Assembly: GCF_013409255.1 (NCBI RefSeq)
Contig: NZ_JACCAS010000002.1
Location: forward strand, 2,966,001-3,030,000
Length of the DNA: 64,000 nucleotides
Source: Paraburkholderia bryophila
GTDB taxonomy: Bacteria > Pseudomonadota > Gammaproteobacteria > Burkholderiales > Burkholderiaceae
Direction of reading: 5' to 3'
Numbering within the stretch: the stretch's first letter is position 1; the number at the start of each line of letters is the position of its first letter. Below the pieces are notes generated by a model that saw only the letters and a list, made by a program, of their open reading frames with translations, ran no database searches and had not been told where the DNA came from. The position numbers and the translations under genes are program-made. Of this stretch, positions 34,117-42,783 are shown piece by piece.

Positions 34117-35529
34117 TCAGGCGGCGTCGATCATCTGATCGGCGGCGGAGAGCGGGCGGCGCGCGGTCTGATTCGGCGTGGGATGCGGCACGCCGTTCGG
34201 CGTCTGGCCCGGCAGCGCCGGACCCGAGCGCATCAGCTTGAGCATGTAGTAGACGCCGGTGCCGAACACGAGGAAGTACACGACCACGAAGGTCATCAGC
34301 GAAATGCCGACCTGCTGGGTGGTCAACGGCGACACGGCCTGCGACGTGCGCATCACGCCGTACACGACCCACGGCTGACGTCCGGCTTCGGTGGTGACCC
34401 AGCCGGCCAGCAGCGAAATGAAGCCGGTCGGGCCCATGGCGAGCACGCAACGCTGGAACCACTTCGATTCGAACAGGCGTTCACGGCGGCGCATTGCCCA
34501 CGCGACGATCGACATCAGAATCATCAGCGTGCCGAGGCCGGCCATGATCCGGAAACTCCAGAACACCACCGTCGAGTTCGGCCGGTCTTGCGGCGGGAAT
34601 TCCTTGAGGCCGCGAATTTCGCCGTCCCAGCTATGCGTGAGGATCAGGCTGCCCAGATGCGGAATCGACACCGCATAGCGCGTGGTTTCCGCCTGCATGT
34701 CGGGAATGCCGAACAGATTCAGCGCGGTGCCGCCTTTCTCGGTTTCCCACAGACCTTCGATCGCCGCGATCTTGGCCGGCTGATACTTGCGCGTATTCAA
34801 GCCATGCTGATCGCCGACCACCGCCTGAATCGGCGTGAGGATCAGCAGCAGCCACAGCGCCATCGAAAACATCTTCTTGACGGCCGGATCGCGCCGTCCG
34901 CGCAGCAGGTGCCACGCACCCACGGCCGCTACCACCAGTCCGGCGACGATGAACGCCGCGAGCGCCATATGCGCGAGCCGGTACGGGAACGACGGATTGA
35001 AAATGATCTTGAACCAGTCGAGCGGCACGACGCGGCCGTTGACGACTTCGAAGCCTTGCGGCGTTTGCATCCAGCTATTGGACGCGAGAATCCAGAAGGT
35101 CGAGATCAGCGTGCCGACTGCCACCATCAGCGTGGCGCCGAAGTGGGCGCGCGGACTCACGCGCTGCCAGCCGAACAGCATGATGCCGAGGAAGCCCGCT
35201 TCGAGGAAGAACGCGGTCATCACCTCGTACATCAGCAGCGGCCCGGTGACGGGTCCGGCGAAACTGGAGAAGCCCGACCAGTTGGTGCCGAACTGATAGC
35301 TCATCACCACGCCGGAGACGACGCCCATACCGAAGGCGACTGCGAAGATCTTCGACCAGAACAGGCAAAGATCTTTGTAGTACGCCTTGCCGGTTTTGAG
35401 CCAGCGCCATTCGAGCACGGCAATGAAGCTGGCGAGGCCGATGCTGAGCGCCGGGAACACGATGTGAAACGAGACGGTAAACGCAAACTGGATGCGGGCG
35501 AGATCGAATGCCGATAGTGCGGAGTTCAT
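34117..35529 (-). CDS. cydA: Cytochrome bd ubiquinol oxidase subunit I (CydA/CioA)
   Basis: A 470-residue quinol oxidase subunit with about nine helices. The N-terminal FDLARIQFAFTVSFHIVFPA carries the haem-ligand histidine, and EAGRQPWVVYGVMRT is the conserved GRQPW motif. It is shorter than E. coli CydA (522), which fits the short-Q-loop cyanide-insensitive (Cio) type. The adjacent DUF2474 gene supports this. The enzyme reduces O2 to water with quinol and is important under low oxygen or respiratory inhibitors. An FNR/ANR-like box lies 177 bp upstream. Confidence 0.93.
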   Translation of the reverse strand: MNSALSAFDLARIQFAFTVSFHIVFPALSIGLASFIAVLEWRWLKTGKAYYKDLCLFWSKIFAVAFGMGVVSGVVMSYQFGTNWSGFSSFAGPVTGPLLMYEVMTAFFLEAGFLGIMLFGWQRVSPRAHFGATLMVAVGTLISTFWILASNSWMQTPQGFEVVNGRVVPLDWFKIIFNPSFPYRLAHMALAAFIVAGLVVAAVGAWHLLRGRRDPAVKKMFSMALWLLLILTPIQAVVGDQHGLNTRKYQPAKIAAIEGLWETEKGGTALNLFGIPDMQAETTRYAVSIPHLGSLILTHSWDGEIRGLKEFPPQDRPNSTVVFWSFRIMAGLGTLMILMSIVAWAMRRRERLFESKWFQRCVLAMGPTGFISLLAGWVTTEAGRQPWVVYGVMRTSQAVSPLTTQQVGISLMTFVVVYFLVFGTGVYYMLKLMRSGPALPGQTPNGVPHPTPNQTARRPLSAADQMIDAA

Positions 35530-35940
35530 GAGCGTGAAGGGCGTGAGGCCCGCGGGGGCGGACTACGCGCGTCGACCGTTGTCGGTGCGCACTGCTGGGC
35601 AGATGGGCGAAGCGTAGGGGATCGGCGGATTTCGTGCTGCGATGCGACATGCGTCAAAAAACCACCTTGTTTTACGACGATTTTCAATTTTGAGACAGCA
35701 AGTTATTGATAGGTATCAAGTTTTCCTGAATGTGCCGCGGCGTGCGTTTTGACGCACCGCCGTGAAACTGCGGCAATCGACCGCGCTGCAGCACCCGGCG
35801 GATGCACCGACACGCTGGGGCAAGCAGGCCCAGGTGTTTCCCCTCAACCGGCTTGACTTCAATAATTCCTGAGCATAAAGTTTTATTCATGCATGGGAAT
35901 TAAGCGCCGCTGCCTTCAGCGGTCATTCAGGAGACAAGCT
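35530..35940. promoter_or_regulatory. Divergent region between cydA and the CoA-transferase operon
   Basis: A 411-bp region with no credible gene; a short minus-strand frame at 35684-35890 has no support. It contains the FNR/ANR box. It also has a possible sigma-70 promoter towards the CoA-transferase: TTGACT (35853-35858), a 17-bp spacer and TAAAGT (35876-35881). An AGGAG site at 35929-35933 serves the TTG start at 35941. Confidence 0.5.
35706..35719. promoter_or_regulatory. FNR/ANR box
   Basis: TTGATAGGTATCAA matches the FNR/ANR consensus TTGAT-N4-ATCAA perfectly. It lies 177 bp upstream of cydA and 221 bp upstream of the CoA-transferase start. Oxygen-responsive control of the bd oxidase is the likely role. 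Confidence 0.7.
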
Positions 35941-37086
35941 TTGTTCAATCTCACGCCGGGTTCGCTCGCGGGACTTCGCGTTATCGATCTGTCACGCGTG
36001 CTGGGCGGTCCGTACTGCACGCAGATCCTCGCCGACCACGGCGCCGAGGTGATCAAGGTCGAGCCGCCCGACGGCGACGAAACGCGCACCTGGGGGCCGC
36101 CGTTCGACGGCGACACGGCATCGTATTTCATCGGTGTGAATCGCAACAAGCTGGGCGTGGCGCTCGATCTGCGCCAGCCCGCCGAGCGCGACAAGCTGCT
36201 GCAATTACTCGAAACCGCCGACGTGCTGGTCGAGAACTTCAAGATCGGCACGCTGGAGCGCTGGGGGCTCGGCTACGACACGTTGCGCGCGCGCTTTCCG
36301 CGGCTCGTGCATTGCCGCGTGTCCGGCTTCGGCGCCGATGGGCCGCTCGGCGCGCTGCCGGGTTACGACGCGGCGGTCCAGGCGTTGACCGGTCTGATGA
36401 GCGTGAACGGCGAGGCGGGCGGCGCGCCGTTGCGCGTCGGCGTGCCGATCGTCGATCTCGTCACCGGCCTGAATGCGGCGCTCGGCATCCTGATGGCGCT
36501 GCGCGAGCGCGAGACGAGCGGGCAGGGCCAGTTCGTCGAGTCGACGCTGTTCGACAGCGCGTTGTCGATCCTGCATCCGCATACGCCGAACTGGTTCTAC
36601 TCGGGCCAGGAGCCGCAGCGCACCGGCAATGCGCATCCGAACATCACGCCGTACGACATGTTCCATACGGGCAGCGTCGATATCTTTCTGGCGGTGGGCA
36701 ATAACTCGCAATTCGCGGGACTGTGCGCGGTGATCGATGCGCAGGTGCTGGTCGACGATCCGCGTTTTGCCAGCAACCGCGAGCGCAGTGCGCACCGGCG
36801 CGAATTGCGCGCGGAGTTGGAGCAGCGCTTCGCGTCGTGGCAAGGCGAGTTGCTCGCCGATACGCTGATCCGGCGCGGCGTGCCGTGCGCGCCGGTGCTC
36901 GGGCTCGGCGCGGCGCTGGAGCATCCGCACACCGCGCATCGGGCGATGCGGGTGGAGCTCGGCTCGTACCGTGGCATCGCGTCGCCGATCAAGCTGAGCC
37001 GCACGCCGGCCACCTATCGCAGCACGCCGCCCGGATTGAACGAACACGCTGAGCAGGTGTTCGGCAAGCCGCCCGCCGACGATTGA
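35941..37086 (+). CDS. CaiB/BaiF-family (class III) CoA-transferase
   Basis: About 381 residues using TTG at 35941, which has AGGAG 7 bp upstream; an ATG at 35893 would add 16 unconserved residues. Family features are GLRVIDLSRVLGGPYCTQIL at the start, then EVIKVEPPDGDETR and YFIGVNRNKLGVALDL. DADVLVENFKIGTLERWGLG-like and HCRVSGFG blocks follow. The catalytic Asp is probably in PGYDAAVQA. The enzyme transfers CoA between carboxylic acids, often dicarboxylates. It heads an operon with a CitMHS permease, an acyl-CoA dehydrogenase and an IclR regulator. Confidence 0.88.
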   Translation: MFNLTPGSLAGLRVIDLSRVLGGPYCTQILADHGAEVIKVEPPDGDETRTWGPPFDGDTASYFIGVNRNKLGVALDLRQPAERDKLLQLLETADVLVENFKIGTLERWGLGYDTLRARFPRLVHCRVSGFGADGPLGALPGYDAAVQALTGLMSVNGEAGGAPLRVGVPIVDLVTGLNAALGILMALRERETSGQGQFVESTLFDSALSILHPHTPNWFYSGQEPQRTGNAHPNITPYDMFHTGSVDIFLAVGNNSQFAGLCAVIDAQVLVDDPRFASNRERSAHRRELRAELEQRFASWQGELLADTLIRRGVPCAPVLGLGAALEHPHTAHRAMRVELGSYRGIASPIKLSRTPATYRSTPPGLNEHAEQVFGKPPADD

Positions 37087-37278
37087 GGTTGCCACTTCAT
37101 TCGCGTTTCATCCCGCTTCACCCACGCTTCATCTGAAGCCATTTCCGTCGAAACCATAAAGAGCGGCCGCGTGCCGCCAAGGAGACAGCATGTGCACGAA
37201 TCGCGCAGGACGGCGCTCGCCGTCGGCTTTTAACGCTTCTTCGACTGCGAGCGCGTTCCGTGCGCGAGGAGCCGCGTC

Positions 37279-38580
37279 ATGCTCGCGCTGATCGGCACCG
37301 TCGCGATCGTCGCGCTGTTCGGCCTGATCATCACGAAGCGCCTGTCGCCGCTCGTCGCGTTGATCGTCGTGCCGATCGTGGCGGCGCTCGCGGCCGGCTT
37401 TGGCCTCTCGACCGCCAAGTACATCGTGCACGGTGTGCAGAACATCGGGCCGGTGGCCGGCATGTTCGTGTTCGCGATTCTGTTCTTCGGGATCCTGACC
37501 GACGCCGGCATGCTCGATCCGATCATCAACGGTGTGTTGCGGGTGGTCGGCTGTCACCCCACGCGAATCGTGATGGGCTCCGCATTGCTCGCGCTGCTGA
37601 TTCATCTCGACGGTTCCGGTGCGGTGACGTTTCTCGTCACGCTGCCCGCGATGCTGCCGCTTTACACACGCCTCGGCATCGATAAACGGATTCTGGCGTG
37701 CGTCGCGTCGATGGCGGCGGGCGTGAATTTTCTGCCGTGGGTGGGGCCGATGCTGCGCGCGTCCGCCGCCTTGCATATCCCCGGCACGGTGATTTTTTAT
37801 CCGATGCTGCCGGTGCAGATCGTCGGACTGGTGTTCGTCTTCGGTAGCGCGTACTGGCTCGGCAAACGCGAGGAAAAGCGTCTCGGGCTCGACCGCGCGA
37901 GCGCCGCGGCCGTGGCGGTGACGCCGCGCGAACTGAGCGCGGAAGAGCAGGTGTTGCGCCGCCCGGGCCGCTTCTGGATCAACCTCGCGCTGACGCTGTT
38001 CGTGCTGGTCACGCTGGTGTCGGGCATTGTCGATCCGATGGTGATGTTCATGCTCGGCACGGTCGCCGCGCTGATCATCAATTATCCGGACGTCAAGCAG
38101 CAGCGCGAGCGTATCGACGCGCACGCCAAAGCCGCGCTGATGATGGCCAGCGTGCTGCTGGCGGCGGGCGCGTTCACCGGCATCATGTCCGGCACCGGCA
38201 TGCTCACCGCGATGGCGCAGGTGCTCGTGCAGCACGTGCCGGTCGAACACGCGCGTCATATGCCGTTCGTGCTCGGGCTCGTGTCGATGCCGCTCAGTCT
38301 GCTGTTCGATCCCGACTCGTTCTATTTCGGCATCCTGCCGGTGCTCGCGGAGAGCGGCAAGCTGCTCGGCGTGCCGCCCGTGCAGATGGCGCAGGCGGCG
38401 TTGCTCGGGCAGATGACCACCGGTTTCCCGGTCAGTCCGCTGACGCCGGCCACGTTTCTGATCGTCGGCCTGACTGGTGTCGAACTCGCCGAGCATCAGA
38501 AATTCACGATTCCCTTTCTCTTCGCCGCCACCGTCATCATGGTGTTCACCGCGGTGCTGGTCGGCGTGTTTCCGCTCTGA
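37279..38580 (+). CDS. CitMHS-family citrate/dicarboxylate-proton symporter
   Basis: A 433-residue membrane protein with about 11-12 helices. VFAILFFGILTDAGMLDPII, then HLDGSGAVTFLVTLPAMLPLY and MSGTGMLTAM are features of CitMHS transporters. It probably imports the carboxylate that the neighbouring CoA-transferase activates. The 192-bp gap after the CoA-transferase is long for an operon; genes 3 and 4 follow closely. Substrate not resolved by sequence. Confidence 0.85.
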   Translation: MLALIGTVAIVALFGLIITKRLSPLVALIVVPIVAALAAGFGLSTAKYIVHGVQNIGPVAGMFVFAILFFGILTDAGMLDPIINGVLRVVGCHPTRIVMGSALLALLIHLDGSGAVTFLVTLPAMLPLYTRLGIDKRILACVASMAAGVNFLPWVGPMLRASAALHIPGTVIFYPMLPVQIVGLVFVFGSAYWLGKREEKRLGLDRASAAAVAVTPRELSAEEQVLRRPGRFWINLALTLFVLVTLVSGIVDPMVMFMLGTVAALIINYPDVKQQRERIDAHAKAALMMASVLLAAGAFTGIMSGTGMLTAMAQVLVQHVPVEHARHMPFVLGLVSMPLSLLFDPDSFYFGILPVLAESGKLLGVPPVQMAQAALLGQMTTGFPVSPLTPATFLIVGLTGVELAEHQKFTIPFLFAATVIMVFTAVLVGVFPL

Positions 38581-38616
38581 GCCGGTTGCTTATAGGGCTT
38601 TACCAAGGACGTTGAT

Positions 38617-39783
38617 ATGAATTTCGATCTCACCGAAGACCAGCTATCGATCCAGGCCGCGATCGAAAAGCTCTGCGAAAAATACGATGACGAGTACTGG
38701 CTCTCGCGCGATCGCGACGGCGGCTTCCCGCACGACTTTCATCGCACGCTGGCCGACGCGGGCTGGCTCGGCATCGCGATGTCGCCGGACTACGGCGGCT
38801 CGGGCCTCGGCATGACCGAGGCGGCGCTGATGATGCGCACCATCAGCGGCTCGGGCGCGGGCTTGTCGGGGGCGTCGGCGGTGCATATGAACATCTTCGG
38901 CCTGAACCCGGTGCAGGTGTTCGGCAACGACGCGCAGAAGCGGCGCTTCCTGCCGCCGCTGATCGACGGTCGCGACAAGGCCTGTTTCGCGGTCACCGAA
39001 CCGGACGCCGGTCTCGACACCACGCATCTGAAAACCCAGGCCGTGCGCGATGGCGACCACTACGTGCTGACCGGCCGCAAGATCTGGATCTCGACCGCGC
39101 AGGTGGCGAGCAAGATGCTGATCATCGCGCGCACCACGCCGTTCGAGCAGTGCGCCAAACCGACCGACGGCCTCACGCTGTTCTATACGGATCTGGATCG
39201 CGAGCGCGTGGAAGTGCGCGAGATCGAGAAGATGGGCCGCAAGGCGGTCGATTCGAACATGCTGTTCATCGACAATCTGCGGGTGCCGGTGGAAGACCGC
39301 ATCGGCGACGAAGGCGCGGGCTTTCGCTATCTGCTGCACGGTCTGAACCCGGAGCGGATTCTGATCGCCGCCGAAGCGATCGGCCTCGGTCAGGCGGCGT
39401 TGAAGCGCGCCACGCAATACGCGAAGGAGCGGGTGGTATTCGGCCGGCCGATCGGCCAGAACCAGGGGATCCAGCATCCGCTCGCACAGGCATGGATGCA
39501 ACTCGAAGCCGCCAATCTGATGGTGTTCAAAGCGGCCGCGTTGTACGACGCCGGTCAGCCGTGCGGCGCCGAAGCCAACGCCGCCAAATACCTCGCCGCC
39601 GAAGCTGCGTTCCAGTCGTGTCAGACGGCAATCGCCACGCTCGGCGGGATGGGCTACGCGAAGGAATATCACGTCGAACGCTATCTGCGGGAGTGTATGA
39701 TTCCGAGGCTCGCGCCCGTGAGTCCGCAGATGATTCTGTGTTTCATCGCGGAGAAAGTACTGGGCCTGCCGAAGTCGTATTGA
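38617..39783 (+). CDS. Acyl-CoA dehydrogenase
   Basis: A 388-residue FAD enzyme. CFAVTEPDAGLDTTHLKTQA and GRKIWISTA are the classical ACAD signature blocks. The C-terminal position that holds the catalytic Glu in short- and medium-chain enzymes (IYEGT) here reads RLAPVS. The segment LNPERILIAAEAIG aligns with the helix-G Glu used by isovaleryl-CoA dehydrogenase. It therefore probably uses that alternative base. It should desaturate the CoA thioester formed by the CoA-transferase. It is unlikely to be a glutaryl-CoA dehydrogenase because that enzyme keeps the C-terminal Glu. Confidence 0.9.
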   Translation: MNFDLTEDQLSIQAAIEKLCEKYDDEYWLSRDRDGGFPHDFHRTLADAGWLGIAMSPDYGGSGLGMTEAALMMRTISGSGAGLSGASAVHMNIFGLNPVQVFGNDAQKRRFLPPLIDGRDKACFAVTEPDAGLDTTHLKTQAVRDGDHYVLTGRKIWISTAQVASKMLIIARTTPFEQCAKPTDGLTLFYTDLDRERVEVREIEKMGRKAVDSNMLFIDNLRVPVEDRIGDEGAGFRYLLHGLNPERILIAAEAIGLGQAALKRATQYAKERVVFGRPIGQNQGIQHPLAQAWMQLEAANLMVFKAAALYDAGQPCGAEANAAKYLAAEAAFQSCQTAIATLGGMGYAKEYHVERYLRECMIPRLAPVSPQMILCFIAEKVLGLPKSY

Positions 39784-39800
39784 AGTCTCTCCGAACCGCC

Positions 39801-40559
39801 ATGGATGTCAAACTCGTTGCCCGCACGCTGGACCTGTTCGAACTGTTTGCCGCCGAGCAACGGCCGCTGCCGCTCACCGAGCTGGCGCGTTTGCTGAACG
39901 TGCCGATGTCGAGCTGCCTCGCGCTGGCGCGCACGCTGGTGAGCCGCGGCTATCTCTACGAAGTCAGAAAGCGCGGCGGCTACTATCCGACCCGGCGTTT
40001 GCAGATGCTTGCAAGCGCAATCAATGCGGTCGATCCGATTGTCGAGATGGTGCATCCGCGGCTGGTTCAATTGCGCGACGCAAGCGGCGAGACCGCGGTG
40101 CTCGGCAAGATTCAAGGCGCGGCGGTGGTGTACCTCGACGTGGTGGAATCCACCAAGGCGATCCGCTATACGCGCGCGCCCGGCGAGTTGCGGCCCTTGC
40201 ATGCGAACTCGATCGGCAAGGCGATTTTTGGCGAACTGAATGCAGCGGCGCAGCAGGCGCTCGGCACGCAGTTGTCGTTCGACCACTTCACCGCCGCGAC
40301 GGTCGTCGATCTGCCCGCGCTCGTTGCGCAGGCCGCGGCGGCCAAAGCGCAAGGCTGGTGCGCCAATCTCGGCGAGAGTGCGCCGGAATTGTCGGCGGTG
40401 GCCGTGGCGGTGACGATAGGCGGCGACCTGTACGGGCTGTCGGTCGTGGGTCCGACCGAGCGTATCCAGAAAGATCAGAACGCCCACGCCACGGAATTGA
40501 TGCGCGTGAAACAGGCGATCGAAGCGCAGGAGTCGGAGCAGCAGGAACCCCAGGCGTAG
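39801..40559 (+). CDS. IclR-family transcriptional regulator
   Basis: A 252-residue regulator from ATG 39801, 17 bp after the dehydrogenase stop. The winged helix (1-70) has ARTLDLFELFAAEQRPLPL and LTELARLLNVPMSSCLALAR. The effector domain follows with RLVQLRDASGETAVLG, then RPLHANSIGKAIFGE and GLSVVGPTERI. It most likely controls the carboxylate operon in which it lies. Confidence 0.9.
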   Translation: MDVKLVARTLDLFELFAAEQRPLPLTELARLLNVPMSSCLALARTLVSRGYLYEVRKRGGYYPTRRLQMLASAINAVDPIVEMVHPRLVQLRDASGETAVLGKIQGAAVVYLDVVESTKAIRYTRAPGELRPLHANSIGKAIFGELNAAAQQALGTQLSFDHFTAATVVDLPALVAQAAAAKAQGWCANLGESAPELSAVAVAVTIGGDLYGLSVVGPTERIQKDQNAHATELMRVKQAIEAQESEQQEPQA

Positions 40560-40933
40560 CCCGACTCGTCTTCAACCGACAATCACGCCACCGGAATCGA
40601 CTTTCTGGCAGGCCGCGCGGTAGTCAGCGCGCGCATTTACCTCTACCATGCAGACAGCCAAACGGCAGCGTTCCTCAGCTGAACGCGCGCTCCGGAATTC
40701 ATGAGCGTTACGCCGTGGCGATTCATCCATCGATTCCCGTTATTCGCTTCGAATAGTCATGCCGAGGCGCCCGTGAGATTCATCGGCGCTTCGCGAATCC
40801 GTCATAGAGCTGTAGGGCGTGGGGCATACGTTGCCAGTAAGAGCATCGCGCCCGCGCGTCACGCGAACGGTTTGAACGAGCACGCTTCATCCCCCTGCCG
40901 GTAACGGCAGACTTCACCAAAAGGAGTCAGCAG
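40560..40933 (+). other. Intergenic region before the alpha/beta hydrolase gene
   Basis: A 374-bp stretch without credible gene or clear repeat. An AAAGGAG ribosome-binding site lies just before the hydrolase start at 40934. No operator or terminator is recognised. Confidence 0.4.
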
Positions 40934-41752
40934 ATGAGCACGATCAAGACGAAAGACGGTACGGACATTTTCTACAAGGATTGGGGCAAGGGCCGCCCGG
41001 TCGTGTTCTCGCACGGCTGGCCGTTGACGGCTGACGCGTGGGACGCGCAGATGCTGTTTCTCGGTAGCAAGGGTTTCCGCGTGATCGCGCACGACCGCCG
41101 CGGTCATGGCCGTTCGGCCCAGCCGTGGGACGGCAACGACATGGATACCTACGCCGACGACCTCGCGGCGCTGATCGAGCATCTCGACCTGCAGGACGCG
41201 ACGCTCGTCGGCCATTCGACCGGCGGTGGTGAAGTGGCGCATTACATCGGCCGGCATGGCACGCAGCGGGTCGCGAAGGCCGTGCTGATCGGCGCGGTGC
41301 CGCCGCTGATGCTGAAGACGGAGGGCAACCCCATCGGCCTGCCGATCGACGTGTTCGACGGTATCCGCAAAGGCGTGGTGGACGACCGCTCGCAGTTTTT
41401 CAAGGATCTGGCGGTGCCGTTCCACGGCTATAACCGTCCGAACGCGAAGGTCTCGCAAGGCGTGATCGATTCGTTCTGGCGGCAAGGCATGGCCGGTTCG
41501 ATCAAAGGCCTGTACGACTGCATCAAGCAGTTCTCCGAAGTCGATTACACGGAAGACCTGAAGAAGATCGACGTGCCGACGCTGGTGCTGCATGGCGACG
41601 ACGACCAGATCGTGCCGATCGACGCGGCGGGGCGGCAAACGGCGAAGATCGTGAAGAACGCCACGCTGAAGGTGTATCCGGGCGGGCAACACGGTATGTG
41701 TGTCGTCGAGGCCGATAAGGTAAATGCCGATTTGCTGGAGTTTATCGGCTAG
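40934..41752 (+). CDS. Alpha/beta hydrolase, non-haem chloroperoxidase/arylesterase type
   Basis: A 272-residue cytoplasmic hydrolase. Oxyanion motif [12 protein letters not shown], nucleophile Ser95 in GHSTGGGE, acid in HGDDDQIVP and catalytic His in GGQHGM form a complete triad. The GHSTGGGE and RRGHGRS blocks are typical of cofactor-free haloperoxidases, which are esterases or perhydrolases in vivo. It stands alone with its own ribosome-binding site. Confidence 0.9.
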   Translation: MSTIKTKDGTDIFYKDWGKGRPVVFSHGWPLTADAWDAQMLFLGSKGFRVIAHDRRGHGRSAQPWDGNDMDTYADDLAALIEHLDLQDATLVGHSTGGGEVAHYIGRHGTQRVAKAVLIGAVPPLMLKTEGNPIGLPIDVFDGIRKGVVDDRSQFFKDLAVPFHGYNRPNAKVSQGVIDSFWRQGMAGSIKGLYDCIKQFSEVDYTEDLKKIDVPTLVLHGDDDQIVPIDAAGRQTAKIVKNATLKVYPGGQHGMCVVEADKVNADLLEFIG

Positions 41753-41765
41753 TAAGTACGGTGAA

Positions 41766-41793
41766 GCGGGCGCGGCGTTGGGGCCGCGCCCGC
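41766..41793. terminator. Strong GC hairpin between convergent genes
   Basis: GCGGGCGCGGC (41766-41776) pairs perfectly with GCCGCGCCCGC (41783-41793) over the loop GTTGGG. It is placed between the hydrolase stop (41752) and the DUF2867 stop (41816). No T-run follows, so termination efficiency is uncertain. Confidence 0.55.
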
Positions 41794-41815
41794 GGTAGTT
41801 CGCACGCTCAGCCGC

Positions 41816-42355
41816 TCAGGCCGTCGGCCAGCCAATCCGTGCCGCGCGCCGCAGCGAAGAGCGCACCACCAACCGGTGAAACGGCGCGATCGCGAGAATA
41901 TAAAAACGCCCGAGCCCGTTGTGGCAATGCACGACGGTCGAGAGGATCAGATAGCGCGACTGATCGCCGTCCGAGTCGCGGGTTTGCTGCAGCACGGACA
42001 CCCGGAAATCCAGATGGCTGTCGTTCTCGCCGAGAATGATCTCGCGCGCGCTGCGCGTGTAGATTCTGAAAAATTCGACGCGTTCGCGCGAACCCGGCGA
42101 GGTTTCGGTGCGTAACTGTCGGGTCGTCTTGAGCCCGAAGCGGCCGACGATCGCATCGCGCACGCTCATCAACTTACCCACCCAGCCCGCCTGATGCTCG
42201 AACAGAAAGCGCGCGAGCAATTCGGGATCGTCGATGGCGTCGTCCGGCAGACGGACCGCGTACGCATCGGCGAGGTCCGGCGCGTGGTACAGACCGCTGA
42301 CGGCGGATTCCGCCGGTACGGCGACGGGGAGCACAGAGCTAAGGGCATTGGTCAT
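41816..42355 (-). CDS. DUF2867 domain protein
   Basis: About 179 residues from ATG 42355; an in-frame ATG at 42436 would add 27 low-complexity residues. The sequence has [19 protein letters not shown], then [20 protein letters not shown] and a C-terminal [20 protein letters not shown], which match DUF2867. In some proteins this domain follows an NAD-binding epimerase domain; here it stands alone. Function unknown. Confidence 0.7.
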   Translation of the reverse strand: MTNALSSVLPVAVPAESAVSGLYHAPDLADAYAVRLPDDAIDDPELLARFLFEHQAGWVGKLMSVRDAIVGRFGLKTTRQLRTETSPGSRERVEFFRIYTRSAREIILGENDSHLDFRVSVLQQTRDSDGDQSRYLILSTVVHCHNGLGRFYILAIAPFHRLVVRSSLRRAARIGWPTA

Positions 42356-42783
42356 GGTGACGTGCTGCGCTGAAAAGTAGTCGGGCGCGGAGGGCGCGTT
42401 TGCTCCAGCAGTTGCGGTGTATTGCGCGTTGCGCAACGCAGCGCGGTCTTGCTTGAGCGCACTCAGTCTACTCGCGGTTGAGTACCGCCGGCTTGAACCT
42501 GAACGACATGAGGTGGGCGGGTGGTGGACTTTTCTCCGAAAAAATCACCGCTCTAGTTATATGACGTCACATAAATAGAGTGAAGCTATGTCTTTGTTTA
42601 TCAAGTGGAAATCCCTGATTCCCAACTTAGAATAAGGGTAAGTGCCTGGTTGAAATCCGGTCTCCCTTCGTTGATAGTACGTTATCGTACAACTAAGGCG
42701 AATTGTCGCAGGCGAAACAGCCGCGCTTCTCCCGCAGGTTGTCATCCAGTCAGATCGCGCGCGCGGCGCAGTAAAGGAACCTT
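42356..42783 (+). promoter_or_regulatory. Regulatory region upstream of the first uronate dehydrogenase gene
   Basis: A 428-bp region, AT-rich from about 42530 to 42700. It contains a near-perfect palindrome TTATATGACGTCACATAA (42557-42574) and one copy of the hexuronate-regulon motif at 42675-42692. An AAAGGAAC ribosome-binding site precedes the ATG at 42784. Confidence 0.55.
42675..42692 (-). promoter_or_regulatory. Hexuronate-regulon operator-like palindrome, copy 1 (udh1)
   Basis: TAGTACGTTATCGTACAA; its complement TTGTACGATAACGTACTA matches the window consensus TTGTACGATGACGTATAA at 15 of 18 positions. It lies 92 bp upstream of udh1. Confidence 0.55.

Noticed and set aside
35684..35890. 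Small minus-strand frame of 68 codons between cydA and the CoA-transferase gene
   Set aside because: It covers the FNR/ANR box and promoter elements, lacks a ribosome-binding site and has no recognisable features.
38617..39783. Glutaryl-CoA dehydrogenase
   Set aside because: The C-terminal YEGT-type catalytic Glu is absent and the PERIL helix-G Glu pattern fits isovaleryl-like enzymes better.
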